Shown: positions 16,509 through 25,017, counted from the first letter of the stretch. The stretch is DNA of 64,000 nucleotides from Burkholderiales bacterium (GCA_036262035.1 DATAJS010000010.1:1098915-1162914), one strand, 5' to 3'. Notes: generated by a model from the letters alone, not told the origin. Numbers and translations: made by a program.

Positions 16509-17636
16509 CGAAGCACTGCTCCGCTTCGTCCAGTACCCCTGCGCCGCCATCAGGGCGCCGTTGATCCAGAACACCGGAGGGATGCCGAACGCGGTGCCGA
16601 TCGCGCCGAAGATCATCGGGCCGAAGGCGCGCACCGCGTTGGTCGTCGTCAGGCGTATGCCCAGCGTGCGGCCCGAGCGGCCGGCGGAAGAGGTCTCGAA
16701 CATCAGCATCACCGTGAGCGGCGTGCCGCAGCCCATCCCCAGCCCGAACGAGAACGAGCACAGCATCAGCGGAAGCACGCTGTGGAAGAACGGCACCGCG
16801 AGAAAGCCGAGCGCGCCGGCGTAGAACGAGTACATCAACACCTTGTCCGGCCGCGCCTGCTTCACGAGCCGCGGCAGGAAGATGCGCACGACGAACGCGG
16901 CCGCCGCGAAGCTCGCGAGCACCAGGCCGATCGCCGAGGCCGAGAGCCCGATCTCGTGGCCGTAGATCGGGATGTAGAACTGGAAGAGGTCGGTCCCGAG
17001 CTGAACCATCGCGCTCGCGGTGAGCATGCGCCAGATGCCCGGGTCGGCGGGCATGTCCGCGGGCGCCGCGGCTTTCGGCGCCGGCGGCCTGGGCTTGGGC
17101 AGGTGCCGCCAGCCGATCGCCAGCGCGACGAACGCGCACAGCGACAGGCCGACGATCGCCAGCGCCGCGTTCGCGTGTCCGATGTGGTCGATCGACACCC
17201 CCGCCATCAGCGGCCCCACGAAGCTCGTCAGCGCGCCCACGAGGCTGAAGTTGCTGAAGTTGCGCGCGCGCTGCTGCGGCGTGCTCAGCGTGCCCACGAG
17301 GTTTTGCAGCGTGACGTGATAGAACGCGATCGACAGCCCGCTCAGCGCCGCCGCCGCGTAGAACGCTCCGACCTGCCGCACGAAATACGGCAGCAGCAGC
17401 GCGCCGGTGCCGGCGACCGCGCCGACGATCAGCAAACGCCGCGGTCCTATCCGGTCGGACAGCGCGCCGATCGGCCACGACAGGAGCAGCGGAAACACAT
17501 AGAACATGCCGCCGAGCACGCCCACCGAGGAAGCGGGCGCGCCGAGCGTGAGCGCATACAGAGACAGCAGAACGCGCGCGGCGTTGAGCGCGGTGAATGC
17601 GATGAAGGTGAGCGCGAGTGCGACTGCGATAGGCAC
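16500..17636 (-). CDS. MFS transporter
   Basis: A 378-residue major-facilitator protein with about twelve membrane segments. The motif A region between helices 2 and 3 reads GALSDRIGPRRLLI; helix 4 has AALSGLSIAFYHVTLQN. A Pro/Ala-rich central loop (KPRPPAPKAAAPADMP) separates the two halves. The GTG at 17636 begins the first helix; longer in-frame starts up to 17858 would add a soluble N-terminus that runs over the neighbouring leader and are rejected. Substrate unknown. Confidence 0.82.
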   Translation of the reverse strand: MPIAVALALTFIAFTALNAARVLLSLYALTLGAPASSVGVLGGMFYVFPLLLSWPIGALSDRIGPRRLLIVGAVAGTGALLLPYFVRQVGAFYAAAALSGLSIAFYHVTLQNLVGTLSTPQQRARNFSNFSLVGALTSFVGPLMAGVSIDHIGHANAALAIVGLSLCAFVALAIGWRHLPKPRPPAPKAAAPADMPADPGIWRMLTASAMVQLGTDLFQFYIPIYGHEIGLSASAIGLVLASFAAAAFVVRIFLPRLVKQARPDKVLMYSFYAGALGFLAVPFFHSVLPLMLCSFSFGLGMGCGTPLTVMLMFETSSAGRSGRTLGIRLTTTNAVRAFGPMIFGAIGTAFGIPPVFWINGALMAAQGYWTKRSSASKS

Positions 17637-17652
17637 GTGTGCTGATTGCGCG

Positions 17653-17677
17653 ACTCGCGCGCAAAAAAGACGCGAGT
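17653..17677. promoter_or_regulatory. Perfect 7-bp inverted repeat upstream of the MFS gene
   Basis: ACTCGCG-N11-CGCGAGT, 17 bases before the MFS start and in the divergent region shared with the small exported protein. It has operator-like geometry; which regulator binds is unknown. Confidence 0.35.
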
Positions 17678-17810
17678 TTACGCCGCGAAAACAGGCGCGC
17701 GAAATGCTCGTAAACCACACCCGTGCATCGGACTGCGGCCCATCGGGTGTGTCGCTTGGCGACGACGGGAAATTGTGCCCATTCCATTGTTTCAGCAGGG
17801 TTTTCAGGAA

Positions 17811-17826
17811 CGGCACGGACGTTGCA
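17811..17826 (+). promoter_or_regulatory. Sigma-54 promoter
   Basis: CGGCACGGACGTTGCA: -24 GG at 17812-17813 and -12 GC at 17824-17825, exactly ten bases apart, with the CACG and TTGCA context of the consensus. The start codon lies 51 bases beyond the GC. A dyad GTCGC-TTG-GCGAC at 17751-17763 might be an activator site. Confidence 0.8.
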
Positions 17827-17875
17827 TCAGGATGGGCGTTGCCGCGCAGTCGGCGCACTTATCACGGAGATCATG

Positions 17876-18304
17876 ATGAACCGCAAAACGCTCGCTGCTC
17901 TCGCAGTTGCAGGCCTCGTCACCTCGTTCGGCGCGTACGCCGACACCTACGGCCAGGCGGACGCCTGGGGCATGACCACCACGGGCAGCATGCTTCCCCC
18001 GAACATCAGCGAAGCACCGCCCTCGCTGTCGACGATCAACTCGCTCGACAACCGCACCGGCGGCTACAAGGGCTGGGGCCCGATGGCCAACCTCGCGACG
18101 CCGGGCCAGGTCAGCGAAAGCAACCCGTCGATCGCGTACTTCCAGCAGAAGCAGACCGAAGCGCAGCAGCTCGCCGAAGTGAAACAGGTGCGTGATCAGG
18201 TCTGGGTCGCCAACGCGCCGCTGCGTTCGGAGTACGACAACATCGGTGCCACCCGCAGCCACGGCGGCGGCTTCGGCTCGTTCTTCTCGCACGACAAGAA
18301 GTAA
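17876..18304 (+). CDS. Small exported protein under sigma-54 control
   Basis: 142 residues with a signal peptide (LAALAVAGLVTSFGAYA). The mature part begins DTYGQADAWGMTTTGSM and contains PPNISEAPPSL, related to TPSSVNES-x-P in two other exported proteins of this window. It ends with GGGFGSFFSHDKK. Two adjacent ATGs (17873 and 17876) follow CACGGAGATC; the second has better spacing. No enzymatic motif. Together with the promoter this suggests a surface or matrix component (inference). Confidence 0.78.
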   Translation: MNRKTLAALAVAGLVTSFGAYADTYGQADAWGMTTTGSMLPPNISEAPPSLSTINSLDNRTGGYKGWGPMANLATPGQVSESNPSIAYFQQKQTEAQQLAEVKQVRDQVWVANAPLRSEYDNIGATRSHGGGFGSFFSHDKK

Positions 18305-18738
18305 CGTCGGGCGGACACAGGACTCGCGCGCGTCGCGCCGGCAGCACGGTCGCGGCGCCCGAGCCGGCGCGAGGCACGCGCGGCAGCTTTTCCGGCCGTG
18401 CGCGTCCGCGTCGTTTGCAGCACCGCAGTCAGCAGCATGCAACACGCAGTTGAAGCAAGCAGTTGCCGTAGTGCAGTTGAAGTTGAAGTTGAAATGGCAG
18501 CAAGCAGTAGCGCCAATGCAGCATGCAGCAGCAACGTAGTCGCATGACGTAGCACCATGCAGCACCACGACGCGGCTGCCCCTACGCGGGCGGCCGCGTC
18601 TTTATGTGGTGCCGCCATACACCGGACGGTCGTGCTGTGGCATGGTTCACATGTGAGCAAAAAATCGCGCAGTCCCGCGCGGGACGCACGGGTGCAAGCG
18701 CTACACTACGCGCCGCTTTTGACTCGGGAGTTCGAAGT
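18305..18738. other. 434-base gap: low-complexity tract and possible small RNA
   Basis: No convincing gene. From about 18421 to 18555 the sequence turns to repeats of GCAGTTGAAG and GCAGCA, with visibly lower GC than its surroundings. It runs directly into an intrinsic-terminator-like hairpin at 18571-18604. Frames on both strands are repetitive (Thr/Ser/Cys- or Gln-rich) and have no ribosome-binding site. A transcribed non-coding RNA is possible. Confidence 0.4.
18571..18604 (+). terminator. Rho-independent terminator
   Basis: CGCGGCTGCCC and GGGCGGCCGCG form an 11-bp stem (one G-T pair) with a 6-base loop, followed by TCTTTAT. It ends the transcript of the exported protein or of a small RNA. 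Confidence 0.65.
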
Positions 18739-19185
18739 ATGAAGACGTTGATCGCAGCGGGTCTCGCAGTGGCCATCGCCGTCGCCGCGCTCCCGGCGGC
18801 CGCGCAGGACTACGCGGGCGTGGTCAAGACGGCGCGCGGGACTACGAGCATCGAGCGCGCGGGCAAACCGATTGCCGTAGCGCCGGGGGTGCACCTCTAC
18901 CAGGGCGATCGCCTCGTGACGGGCAGCACCGGCTATCTCGGCGTCACCATGCGCGACGATACGTTGCTCACCCTCGGCCCCGGCACCACGGTGAGCCTCG
19001 ACCAGTACGCATTCGATCCCAAGACGCACGACGGCAATTTCCTCGCGTCCATGACGAAAGGCATGCTCTCGGTCGTCACCGGGCTGATCGCCAAGCGCGA
19101 GCCCGATAATTTCGCGGTCAAGACGCGCGTCTCGACCATGGGCGTGCGCGGCACCGAGTTCATCATCGAAGCGAATGAGCAGTAA
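18739..19185 (+). CDS. FecR-domain exported protein
   Basis: 148 residues, signal peptide ending LPAAAQ. The rest is a FecR domain: VKTARGTTSIERAGKPI, PGVHLYQGDRLVTGSTGYLGV, DDTLLTLGPGTTVSLDQY and RVSTMGVRGTEFI. Here it is not an anti-sigma partner (no TonB receptor or sigma gene nearby) but belongs to the secreted FecR type often found next to OmpA-like proteins. The stop overlaps the following gene by 11 bases. Confidence 0.87.
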   Translation: MKTLIAAGLAVAIAVAALPAAAQDYAGVVKTARGTTSIERAGKPIAVAPGVHLYQGDRLVTGSTGYLGVTMRDDTLLTLGPGTTVSLDQYAFDPKTHDGNFLASMTKGMLSVVTGLIAKREPDNFAVKTRVSTMGVRGTEFIIEANEQ

Positions 19186-19807
19186 GGGCGACGCAATCCG
19201 TACCGTCATTGCCGCCGCGGCTGCGGTGGCGGTCCTGGGCTGCGCCGAGCCGCCGAAGCCCAAGCCGGCGCCCGTCTACTCCGAGCGTATCGTGCTCCTT
19301 CCCAACAAGGACGGGCGCGATTCGGCGGTGATCGTCAAACGCGCCACCGGCGACCAGCGGATCTCGACGCCGTACGAGGCGGTCGATCTCGTCGGCAGCA
19401 AGGAAAGCCGCAACGAGCTCGCGCAGGAAGAGGTCGAGAAGCGCTACGGCGGCGTGCTCGAAGCGCAACCCGCCAGGCCTTTCACGTACACGCTGTATTT
19501 CACGACCGGGACCACCGAGCTGACCGCGGCCTCGCGCCAGTCGCTGAACGAGGTGCGCTCGAAGATCAAGGGCTTCCCCGCGGCGCAGGTGACCGTGACC
19601 GGTCACACCGACCGCGTCGGCGGCTCGGAGGCCAACGACGCCCTGTCGCTGAAGCGCGCCGCGGCCATCCGCGATCTGCTCGTGCGGATCGGCATCCCGC
19701 GCGACGCGATCGAAGTCGTGGGCCGCGGCGAGCGCGAGCCGGTTGTGCAGACGGCGGACGGCGTCGCGGAAGAGCGCAATCGCCGGGTCGAGATCAAGCT
19801 CCGGTAG
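19175..19807 (+). CDS. OmpA-family lipoprotein
   Basis: 210 residues: an N-terminal lipoprotein signal with VAVLGC, a middle region of about 80 residues of unknown fold, and a C-terminal OmpA peptidoglycan-binding domain (residues ~105-210) with TGHTDRVGGSEANDALSLKR and RNRRVEIKLR. Likely anchors the outer membrane to murein. It is coupled to the FecR-domain gene, so the two probably act in one envelope complex. Confidence 0.87.
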   Translation: MSSKGDAIRTVIAAAAAVAVLGCAEPPKPKPAPVYSERIVLLPNKDGRDSAVIVKRATGDQRISTPYEAVDLVGSKESRNELAQEEVEKRYGGVLEAQPARPFTYTLYFTTGTTELTAASRQSLNEVRSKIKGFPAAQVTVTGHTDRVGGSEANDALSLKRAAAIRDLLVRIGIPRDAIEVVGRGEREPVVQTADGVAEERNRRVEIKLR

Positions 19808-19811
19808 ACCA

Positions 19812-19895
19812 CGTCATTCCCGACCCGCGTCAGCGGGATCGGGAATCCATTTTCCAAGACACGTCAAAAATGGATTCCCGCCTTCGCGGGAATGA
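19812..19895. repeat. CGTCATTCCCG-family palindrome (copy 2)
   Basis: Complete element with CGTCATTCCCGACCCGCGTC on the left and TTCGCGGGAATGAC on the right. A partial arm (GCCCGCCTCCGCGGGAGTGA) follows at 19922-19941. The element fills the gap between the convergent OmpA and CAP genes. Confidence 0.8.
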
Positions 19896-19950
19896 CAGTG
19901 TTGGTCACGTCAAGAAGAGATGCCCGCCTCCGCGGGAGTGACGGTCGTGA

Positions 19951-20715
19951 TTACTCGTCGGTGATGCGGTACACCCCGCGCCCGACCTCGGTGATCGCGT
20001 AGCGGCCGCCGTCGCGCGGCTGAAGCAGGATTTCCTGCCCGGAGCTGTCGAGCTTCACCGTTCCCGCAACGCAGCTTTCGTGGTTGCGGCCCTGTTTGGG
20101 GCCCAGGGTCACCGAGCTGTTGCGGTACTGATAGCGCACCGTCGCGTTCGCGCGGTTCAGCACGCGAAAGCGTGTCATCTGCGCGAGCGGCCGGCCGAAG
20201 ACCTGCACCGCGTAGTACTCGCCGCTGCGGTTGCGCGCGACTCCGACGCCGATCTGCGTGAGCTCGGGCTGGAGCATGTTGCCGCGATGCGTGGGGGATT
20301 CGGCCCAGTGCTCGAAGAAGTTGCGTGACAGCCGATCGGGCGTGAATCCCGCCGAGCTGTACTCGAAGGCGAGGTTTTCCGCGACCATGCAGTAGGTATA
20401 GCCGCGCTTCTTCACGCGGTCGGCGGGCGTCGTGCCGTCCGCGTCGTGATCGAGCCTGCCGGTGCTCGCGATGTAATGCGCGAAAGAGCGCGCGGTGTCG
20501 GTCAGGCGCGATTCGCTCGCCAGCGGCGCGATGCCGCTCTTGACCCGCAGGTCGTTGGTCAGCGCGAGCACGCGCTCTTCCACGTCGCCGGTGAAGTCGG
20601 GCACCTGCGCGCCCGCGCCCTGCGCGACGAGCATCCACAATGCGGCCGCGATCGCCGCGAGCGCCTGTCTATAATCGGCACCTTCGCAAAAACGGGACTG
20701 CGGGATTTCGCTCAT
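19951..20715 (-). CDS. CAP-domain (SCP/PR-1-like) exported protein
   Basis: 254 residues. A hydrophobic stretch LAAIAAALWMLVAQGAGAQ near residue 20 serves as the signal peptide. The CAP domain spans ~45-170, with the motifs MVAENLAFEYSS, FFEHWAESPTHRGNML and EYYAVQVFGRP. The C-terminal ~80 residues (VTLGPKQGRNHESCVAGTV and a final RDGGRYAITEVGRGVYRI) form an added domain not typical of minimal CAP proteins. Known: bacterial CAP proteins are secreted and of largely unknown role. A TATAAT on the plus strand at 20670 lies inside the 5' part of the gene and may serve the divergent oxidoreductase. Confidence 0.84.
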   Translation of the reverse strand: MSEIPQSRFCEGADYRQALAAIAAALWMLVAQGAGAQVPDFTGDVEERVLALTNDLRVKSGIAPLASESRLTDTARSFAHYIASTGRLDHDADGTTPADRVKKRGYTYCMVAENLAFEYSSAGFTPDRLSRNFFEHWAESPTHRGNMLQPELTQIGVGVARNRSGEYYAVQVFGRPLAQMTRFRVLNRANATVRYQYRNSSVTLGPKQGRNHESCVAGTVKLDSSGQEILLQPRDGGRYAITEVGRGVYRITDE

Positions 20716-20784
20716 GAAGTGGATTTGCGTGTTACAGATCGATTCGCCAGCAATTATGACGCCTCGCCGGCGCAGGACGTTCCG

Positions 20785-21690
20785 ATGAGCGACGTCCGTC
20801 TCGGTTTCATCGGTTACGGCGAAGCCGCGTCGCGCTTCGCGAAGGACCTCTCGCAGGCCGGGCTCTCGAGCATCGTCGCTTACAGCCCCTCGGCGGCGGC
20901 CGCGGCCGCGGACGATCCGGTGCGCGCCAGCGCCGCCGAATCGGGTGTGCGGCTCGTCGGCAGCGTGAAAGACGTGTGCAGGGGCGCGAATCTCGTGGTG
21001 ACCCTGACGCCCGGCAAGCTCGCGCTGCCGGTCGCGCGACAGGCGAAGCGCCATCTCACGCCCGACCACATCTACGTCGACGCGACCACCGCCGCGGTGC
21101 GCGACATGGAAAAAGCCGCCGAGCTGATGAAAGGCGGTGCGGCATTCGTCGACGCGGCGGTCATGGATCCCGTGCCCATGCACGGCACCCGGACGCTGAC
21201 AGTGGCGAGCGGCTCGCACGCCGGGCACTTTCGCGCGCTCCTCGAGCCGTACGGGATGAACATCCAGGTAGTCGGCGAGAAGCCCGGCGCGGCGAGCGCC
21301 ATGAAGCTCCTGCGCAGCGTGTGCATGAAAGGGCTCGCGGCGCTGCTGCTCGAATCGCTCGAAGCGGCGGAACGCTACGGCATCACCGATGCGCTCGTCG
21401 CCGACATGGCGCGCTTCATCGACGGCCGTCCCTACGAGGACCTCATCAAGCGCTGGGTGTGCGGCACGGCCGTCCACGCCGAACGACGCGTCCACGAGAT
21501 GACCGAAGCGGCGACGCTGCTCAAGTCCCTCGGCGCCTCGAGCCGGATGACGAAGAGCACGCGCGAGATGCTCCAGTCGATCGCCGACATGGGGCTGCGC
21601 GAGCGCTTCAACGGCCGCGAGCCCGACGCGATCGCGCCGGTGCTTCAGGCGATCATCGAGATCAAGGCGGCAGAGAAGCCGCGTGGATAA
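20785..21690 (+). CDS. 6-phosphogluconate-dehydrogenase-like NAD(P) oxidoreductase with DUF1932 domain
   Basis: 301 residues. N-terminal Rossmann domain with RLGFIGYGEAASRFA; C-terminal helical DUF1932-type domain (KLLRSVCMKGLAALLLESLEAAERYG, then MTEAATLL). A 3-hydroxyisobutyrate/6-phosphogluconate-dehydrogenase-like hydride transfer is expected, but the catalytic Lys context (GAASAMKLLRS) is only partly canonical and the substrate is unknown. It overlaps the next gene (MFS transporter) by eight bases, which suggests that the transporter imports its substrate. Confidence 0.84.
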   Translation: MSDVRLGFIGYGEAASRFAKDLSQAGLSSIVAYSPSAAAAAADDPVRASAAESGVRLVGSVKDVCRGANLVVTLTPGKLALPVARQAKRHLTPDHIYVDATTAAVRDMEKAAELMKGGAAFVDAAVMDPVPMHGTRTLTVASGSHAGHFRALLEPYGMNIQVVGEKPGAASAMKLLRSVCMKGLAALLLESLEAAERYGITDALVADMARFIDGRPYEDLIKRWVCGTAVHAERRVHEMTEAATLLKSLGASSRMTKSTREMLQSIADMGLRERFNGREPDAIAPVLQAIIEIKAAEKPRG

Positions 21691-22870
21691 GCAGGGCCGC
21701 AACGTCCTCGTCCTGTCGGGTTGCCAGGCGACGCTCCAGACCACCGGCGCGACGATGATCGCGGTGACCGGGCTCGCCGGTTATGCGCTCGCCGCCGACA
21801 AGAGCCTCGCGACCGCGCCGCTCACGTGCTACGTCATCGGCTCGGCGATCACCACGGTGCCCGCGTCCCTGCTCATGAACGCGATCGGCCGCCGCGGCGG
21901 TTTCCAGACCGGCACGACGATCGGCATCCTCGGCGGGGCCGTGTGCAGCCTCGCGATGTACTTCGCGCACTTCTGGCTGCTCTGCGCGGGCATGTTCGTG
22001 ATGGGCATCTATACCGCGTTCGGCAAGTACTATCGCTTCGCCGCGGCGGACGTCGCCGAGCCTTCGTTCAAGGCGAAAGCGATCTCGCTGACGCTCGCCG
22101 GCGGCATCATCGGCGGGATCTTCGGGCCCGAAATGGCCAAGCGCACCGCGTTCGCGTTCGACGCGACCCCTTACCTCGGCGCGTATCTCTCGCTCGCGGC
22201 GACGTGCTTCGTCGCGACGCTGTTGTTGACGGGGCTCGACATCCCGAAGCTTTCGGCGCACGAGCGCAGGGACTCGGGACGTCCGCTGTCGCAGATCATG
22301 TCGCAGCCGGTGTTCATCGTCGCTGCGCTCGCGTCGGCGCTGTCGTACGGGATCATGAATCTGATGATGACGTCGACGCCGCTCGCGATGCACGCGCACG
22401 AGCATCACTTCAACGACGCCGCTTTCGTGCTCCAGTGGCACATGATCGGCATGTACGGGCCGTCGTTCTTCACCGGCTCGCTCATCCAGCGCTTCGGCGT
22501 CCTCAACGTGATCCTCGCCGGCATCGCGATCCTGCTCGGGTGCATCGGCGCGGCGCTCGCGGGAACCGCGCTGCCGAACTTCTGGGCGGCGCTGTTCCTG
22601 CTGGGGATCGGCTGGAACTTCATGTACGTCGGCGGCTCGGCGCTGCTCACCGAAGCGCACAGTCCCGCCGAGCGCGCGAAGACGCAGGCCGCGAACGACT
22701 TCATGGTGTTCTGCACGATGGCGGTGTCGTCGCTCTCGTCGGGCATCCTCCTCCAGAAGAGCGGCTGGCACGCGGTCAACTACGGCTCGATCCCCTTCCT
22801 CGTCATCGCCGCGGGCGCGGCGCTGTGGCTGGTGTGGCAGCGGCGTGCTGCGGTCGCGGACGCGAAGTGA
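21683..22870 (+). CDS. MFS transporter (YfcJ/other family) coupled to the oxidoreductase
   Basis: 395 residues and about twelve membrane helices. GTG start within the end of the upstream gene. The sequence after helix 2 (AIGRRGGFQTGTTIGILGG) replaces motif A's usual acidic-basic pair with RRGG. Conserved-looking are ADVAEPSFKAKAISLTLAGG in helix 4-5 and ALLTEAHSPAERAKTQAANDF near residue 320. Substrate unknown; operon context suggests a hydroxy- or keto-acid. Confidence 0.82.
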   Translation: MDKQGRNVLVLSGCQATLQTTGATMIAVTGLAGYALAADKSLATAPLTCYVIGSAITTVPASLLMNAIGRRGGFQTGTTIGILGGAVCSLAMYFAHFWLLCAGMFVMGIYTAFGKYYRFAAADVAEPSFKAKAISLTLAGGIIGGIFGPEMAKRTAFAFDATPYLGAYLSLAATCFVATLLLTGLDIPKLSAHERRDSGRPLSQIMSQPVFIVAALASALSYGIMNLMMTSTPLAMHAHEHHFNDAAFVLQWHMIGMYGPSFFTGSLIQRFGVLNVILAGIAILLGCIGAALAGTALPNFWAALFLLGIGWNFMYVGGSALLTEAHSPAERAKTQAANDFMVFCTMAVSSLSSGILLQKSGWHAVNYGSIPFLVIAAGAALWLVWQRRAAVADAK

Positions 22871-22927
22871 TAAAAAGAAGCGAAGAAGCAGGCTCGGTTC
22901 CGGTCCGTTTCCCGGGAGGAGAGGGTC

Positions 22928-23908
22928 ATGAAGCGGTCGTGCGTCTTCGCTCTGTGTGCGTGCGGCACCGTCGCAGCGGCCCACGCGGCATCGTCCCCCG
23001 CCGATAGCTATCCCGCGCGGCCCATCCGCGCGATCGCCGCGCAGTCCGCCGGCTCTTCGCTCGATACGATCACGCGCATCGTCACGCCGAAGCTCTCCGA
23101 GATCCTCGGCCAGCAGGTCGTCATCGACAATCGCGGCGGCGCCGGCGGCACGATCGGCGTCGAGCTCGCGGCGCGCGCGGCGCCCGACGGTTATACCGCC
23201 CTCGTCGGCGCGTCGAGCTCGATGATCGTCTCGCGCTACAGCTACAAGCGCCTGCCTTTCGATGTGCTGAAGGACTTCGATGCGGTCTCCAACCTCGTGA
23301 ATGCGGATGCGGTGCTCGTCATCCATCCGTCGGTCGCGGCCAGGAGCGTGAAAGAGCTGGTGGCGCTCGCCCGAGCGCAGCCGGGCAAGCTCAATATGTC
23401 CTCGGCGGGCGTGGGCTCGTCGAGCCATCTCGCCGGCACGATGTTCAATACGCTCGCCGGCATCGACACCGTGCACGTGCCCTACAAGGGCGGCGGCCCG
23501 ATGGCCGCGGCGGTGGTCGCGGGCGAAGCCCAGTGGTGCATCGCGCCCGCCGCCGCGCTCGTCGGCCACATCAAGGCGGGCCGCGTGCGAGCGCTCGCGA
23601 TCTCGTCGAAGCAGCGCTCCAAGCTCCTGCCCGATCTGCCGACCGTCGACGAAGCGGGCGTCGCCGGTTACGAATACGGGAGCTGGAACGGCGTGTTCGT
23701 GCCGCGAGGCGTGCCGCGCGCCGTCATCGACAAGCTGCACGCGAACATCCAGAGGGCGCTCGCCGATGCGGACGTGGTGAAGGCTTACGCCGCGCAGGGC
23801 CTCGCACCGTCCGGGAGCGACAGTCCCGAGGCTTTCGCGCGCTACTTCCGCGGCGATTTCGACCGCATCACCAAGCTCGTGCAGGTCGCAGGCATCAAGC
23901 CGGAATAA
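22928..23908 (+). CDS. Bug/TctC-family periplasmic solute-binding protein
   Basis: 326 residues after GGGAGGAGAGGGTC; signal peptide ending AAAHAAS. Blocks: YPARPIRAIAAQSAGSSLD (PGG replaced by AGS, so the ligand loop is unusual), IDNRGGAGGTIG, APDGYTALVG and HVPYKGGGPMAAAVVAGE. It follows the MFS gene by 57 bases in the same direction. Confidence 0.86.
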   Translation: MKRSCVFALCACGTVAAAHAASSPADSYPARPIRAIAAQSAGSSLDTITRIVTPKLSEILGQQVVIDNRGGAGGTIGVELAARAAPDGYTALVGASSSMIVSRYSYKRLPFDVLKDFDAVSNLVNADAVLVIHPSVAARSVKELVALARAQPGKLNMSSAGVGSSSHLAGTMFNTLAGIDTVHVPYKGGGPMAAAVVAGEAQWCIAPAAALVGHIKAGRVRALAISSKQRSKLLPDLPTVDEAGVAGYEYGSWNGVFVPRGVPRAVIDKLHANIQRALADADVVKAYAAQGLAPSGSDSPEAFARYFRGDFDRITKLVQVAGIKPE

Positions 23909-24081
23909 CGACAAGGACGCCACGGAGTGTTGTTGGGCAGGCGCGACAACATTTCTTGCGACAAAACACAGGTTTGCAAGTGCTCCCTCACGCGCCGAGT
24001 CGTGCTCCGGCGACGCTTCGAGGCGCCCCTGGATGCCCGTTTTCGCAGTAACCACCTGATTCAACTGTAAAAACAGTCCAG

Positions 24082-24097
24082 CGGCACAGGCGTTGCG
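24082..24097 (+). promoter_or_regulatory. Sigma-54 promoter
   Basis: CGGCACAGGCGTTGCG: GG at 24083-24084 and GC at 24095-24096, ten bases between, in the CAC...TTGC context. Sixty-one bases before the ATG at 24157. The rest of the 248-base gap holds no gene. Confidence 0.78.
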
Positions 24098-24156
24098 ACT
24101 TATCCGGTAAGCCCGGCAACTTCGGGGCACACCCACCAACCGGAAAGGAGCGACGA

Positions 24157-24603
24157 ATGAAATCGAAAACTCTCATTGCAGCGGCGCTGGCGAGTACGTT
24201 CGGCCTGGCCACGGCGGCGTTTGCGGGCTCGGGCCATGAAGTGATGACGCCTTCTTCGGTGAACGAGAGCTTGCCGAGCGCCATGCTCGACCAGCAGCAC
24301 GGCTTCCATTCGAATGCGATGAGCATCGGGACGGCGCCTTCGCAAGCGGCGATCGAGACGACGGGCCACGACCTCGCGCTGTCGGATGCGAGCGACTGGT
24401 CGGCCAGCTATGACCAGATGGCCGAAGCCGATATCGGCGATGTCTACCTGATCGGGTTCGCGCCGATGGACAGCTGGGATTACTACGTTCTCGACGACGA
24501 GACGGGAGACACCCTGGCGCTGATCGATGACGGCGACACGTACTATCTGGTCCCGCTCGAGACGGTCGCGTTCGTGACCGACCTGTCGGACGCGGGCGGA
24601 TAG
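24157..24603 (+). CDS. Small acidic exported protein, TPSSVNES type, sigma-54 controlled
   Basis: 148 residues, with an ATG after GGAAAGGAGCGACGA. Signal peptide ends TAAFAG; the mature part starts with VMTPSSVNESLPSAM, shared almost word for word with the protein at 26315. The remainder is strongly acidic and rich in Asp, Tyr and Trp (SDWSASYDQMAEADIGDVYL, DDETGDTLALIDDGDTYYL). No transmembrane anchor and no PEP-CTERM tail. It probably is an extracellular or periplasmic structural protein; function unknown. Confidence 0.78.
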   Translation: MKSKTLIAAALASTFGLATAAFAGSGHEVMTPSSVNESLPSAMLDQQHGFHSNAMSIGTAPSQAAIETTGHDLALSDASDWSASYDQMAEADIGDVYLIGFAPMDSWDYYVLDDETGDTLALIDDGDTYYLVPLETVAFVTDLSDAGG

Positions 24604-24625
24604 GCGTAGCGAGTGCACCAAAGCA

Positions 24626-24656
24626 AAACGGCAGGCGATGAGCCTGCCGTTTTTGT
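24626..24656 (+). terminator. Strong Rho-independent terminator
   Basis: AAAACGGCAGGC-GATGA-GCCTGCCGTTTTT: an 11-bp stem, then a T tract. It ends the acidic exported protein gene; the A run on the other side may also let it stop the opposite strand. Confidence 0.92.
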
Positions 24657-24673
24657 TTACGCCCGCGGCACGA

Positions 24674-24829
24674 TCACGTGCACCCGCGCAGCAGGAACAG
24701 CACGAGCAGCACGGGAATCGGCACGCCGATCAGCCACAGGAAGATCCATCCCAGCTTGCCCGCCTGTCGCTCGAGTGACTTCGCGGGTCCGTGCCGGCGG
24801 AATCCATCGGTGCGCAAACGGTAGTTCAT
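24674..24829 (-). CDS. 51-aa single-pass membrane protein coupled to CsbD
   Basis: The frame begins at an ATG overlapping the CsbD stop (ATGA). The protein has a basic, soluble N-terminal half (MNYRLRTDGFRRHG) and one C-terminal membrane helix (WIFLWLIGVPIPVLLVLFLL) followed by RGCT. Its short length means automatic callers are likely to miss it. Coupling to CsbD suggests a stress-related membrane role (inference). Confidence 0.7.
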   Translation of the reverse strand: MNYRLRTDGFRRHGPAKSLERQAGKLGWIFLWLIGVPIPVLLVLFLLRGCT

Positions 24830-25017
24830 GGCGTCTTGCCTTTGTCGGCGTCCTCGATCGCTTCCTTCACGTTGCCGACGCCTTTCTCGATCTTGCCTTC
24901 GGCCTGGTTAGCGACGCCTTTGATCTGCTGCTTTTCGCTGCCCGTGAGCTTGCCGATCTCCTGCTGAGCTTTACCCGCGACGTCCTTGACGGCGCCTTTG
25001 ACCTGTTCCTTGTTCAT
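24826..25017 (-). CDS. CsbD-family stress protein
   Basis: 63 residues, highly charged and helical, with the family pattern MNKEQVKGAVKDVAGKAQQE and VANQAEGKIEKGVG. Known: CsbD-like proteins are abundant under general stress or osmotic shock, but their molecular role is unclear. GAGGCATC precedes the ATG. First gene of a two-gene unit with the 51-residue membrane protein. Confidence 0.9.
   Translation of the reverse strand: MNKEQVKGAVKDVAGKAQQEIGKLTGSEKQQIKGVANQAEGKIEKGVGNVKEAIEDADKGKTP

Noticed and set aside
18196-18660. Minus-strand frame with many Cys, Leu and Thr opposite the low-complexity tract
   Set aside because: Its composition comes from the GCAGTTGAAG repeats; no start signals.
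19951-21744. Very long minus-strand frame across the CAP gene and the oxidoreductase
   Set aside because: Beyond 20715 the translation is Arg/His/Ala-rich antisense of a well-supported plus-strand enzyme.
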